NCBI GenBank assembly: GCA_025345505.1
Contig: JANVCC010000018.1
Location: 37,119,166-37,183,165, forward strand
DNA: 64,000 nucleotides
Direction: 5' to 3'
DNA from: Todiramphus chloris collaris
Lineage: Eukaryota > Chordata > Aves > Coraciiformes > Alcedinidae
The number at the start of each line of letters is the position of its first letter. Position 1 is the first letter of the stretch. The notes below the pieces were generated by a model that saw nothing but the letters and a program-made list of their open reading frames with translations, did not search any database and was not told where the DNA came from. Shown piece by piece: positions 62,691-64,000 of this stretch. The position numbers and the translations under genes were made by a program.

Positions 62691-64000
62691 TAGGTAGGGC
62701 CAGTTCTCTAGTAACTAGATACTAACTGAACTATATTGAAACACTGTTTAACAGCTATTTTATTTAAGGAAGTACAATCACAACCAGGTTTGCCATTTTT
62801 CGGAGGCCAGTGGAAAAGATGAGAGCATTAGACAATTTCGTTGCCTGCCTAGAACGCGACATTTAACGCTGCAGGATGGAAATCACACAGATCACTGCCA
62901 AGTGTGCGGATTTGTTCTTATAAGATCTCTCAGGCTTAAACTAATTTTAGAATGAAAAAAAAACCCCACCTTCTTCAAAGTACTCTGCAGTACAAAATGC
63001 CCAGTGAGAAACTTCTGCTTTCTTATGTTATAGTTCATACACACTTTCAACTTCCTTACTACTACACTGTCAAGTTCTCTAAGAATCAGCACACTGTGAA
63101 AGACACTGGGAACAAACCACAGAAAAAAAACCCCAACAGTTCTACTAAAATAAAGCTGATTTTCTTTTTCCCTGTGAGCTGACCAACATTTTTAAAAACT
63201 AGCATTTTAGTTTACTTTAGTGAAGAGGTTTGCCAGAACTGCAAAATTTTGGCCAGAAACTTGATTTCCAATGTTGTCCTTCAAATTTCTGGGAATGTTC
63301 AAAGTCAAACAGTCTTAGCCTTGCATTTTGACCTTTTCTTCCTCCACAGTGGCCTACCATCCCAATATCCTCCCTCATATCCTAAGTTTGCACACTGACT
63401 TCCTAACATAATGAGCAGAGTTTTAAATCAGAATGGGTGGAAACTAAAATCTGAAATTCTCAAGGAAGGGTTAAACAAGGGCAACCTGCACAAAAGGATG
63501 AAAATCATAAGGTTACACTAAGGTTATGTAGGCCAAAGGAGGATGTTGGTTAATGAACCGTATCTTTTCAATGCACAGAGCAAGGGGAAAAAGAGCACTG
63601 GGCCCAAAGTCTTATTCTAAGATAAGAATTATGACTTCATTGACACAGCAGAATTAGTTGGACAATACATAGAATTGGCATATTTATAGGAAGTTACAGT
63701 TCATTCAAGCAGGAAGGACAGGAAAAGTCTTATGTGTTAAGCACATATACACTTTCTCTGAGGTCCAAAAAGAGACCTGATGCTTTAAGGTCTTTGGACA
63801 GTGTTAGAAGGGGCAGAGGACTATTGGGGCTGTCTTGCATTAGAGCACAGAAAAATATCACATTGGGAAATTCACATGGCAAAGCTTGTGATGATCATAA
63901 TCAAAATGACCTCAACAGTGTAATCTGATGTTTGGTAAAATCTGTTAAGATTTTATTTTCCCAATCTTTAGTTGAAAAAAGAATATTGCAAGGCCTGTCT
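62691..64000. other. Intergenic end of the window
   Basis: AT-rich sequence with A-runs near 62955 and 63124. No gene or element is recognised. Confidence 0.45.

Overview
The window looks like bird nuclear DNA. It is AT-rich, with long non-coding stretches, one spliced kinase gene, many CR1 LINE fragments ending in the 8-base tail typical of birds (repeats of ATTCTATG), and several LTRs of the avian ERVL type. No bacterial signals are present. A 100-base run of N inside poly(A) marks an assembly gap. The species cannot be named from the sequence.

Region 1 (about 1.5-12.5 kb, plus strand) holds the last four exons of an AMPK-related kinase resembling HUNK. They cover the end of the kinase domain, a UBA-like segment, a short linker exon and a long terminal exon. 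All splice phases agree. The tail beyond the UBA-like part does not match the HUNK C terminus I know, so this looks like a divergent HUNK-type paralogue. Earlier exons lie before base 1.

Region 2 (12.5-42.3 kb) is mostly non-coding. It holds a solo ERVL-type LTR with probable target duplication (14.5-15.2 kb), CR1 remnants of different ages, the assembly gap, an LTR fragment abutting a second LTR (32.55-33.7 kb), and a decayed minus-strand remnant of an L1-clade ORF1 protein (about 38.6-39.1 kb), unusual for a bird. A single coding-like open segment with splice-like ends lies at 28.5 kb.

Region 3 (42,341-48,829) is a whole ERVL-like provirus: 5-base target duplication, TG...CA LTRs of unequal length, a lysine-tRNA type primer site, an uninterrupted 619-codon gag-like frame with a hydrophobic N-terminal part, a pol region (protease, reverse transcriptase, RNase H, integrase) broken in four places, and no env.

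Region 4 (48.8-64 kb) is non-coding except for a CR1 copy (61.9-62.7 kb) and, on the plus strand at 56.9-61.75 kb, short coding-like segments with good splice signals and compatible phases. These may be exons of an unrecognised gene, but the evidence is weak, and a competing minus-strand frame overlaps the last one.
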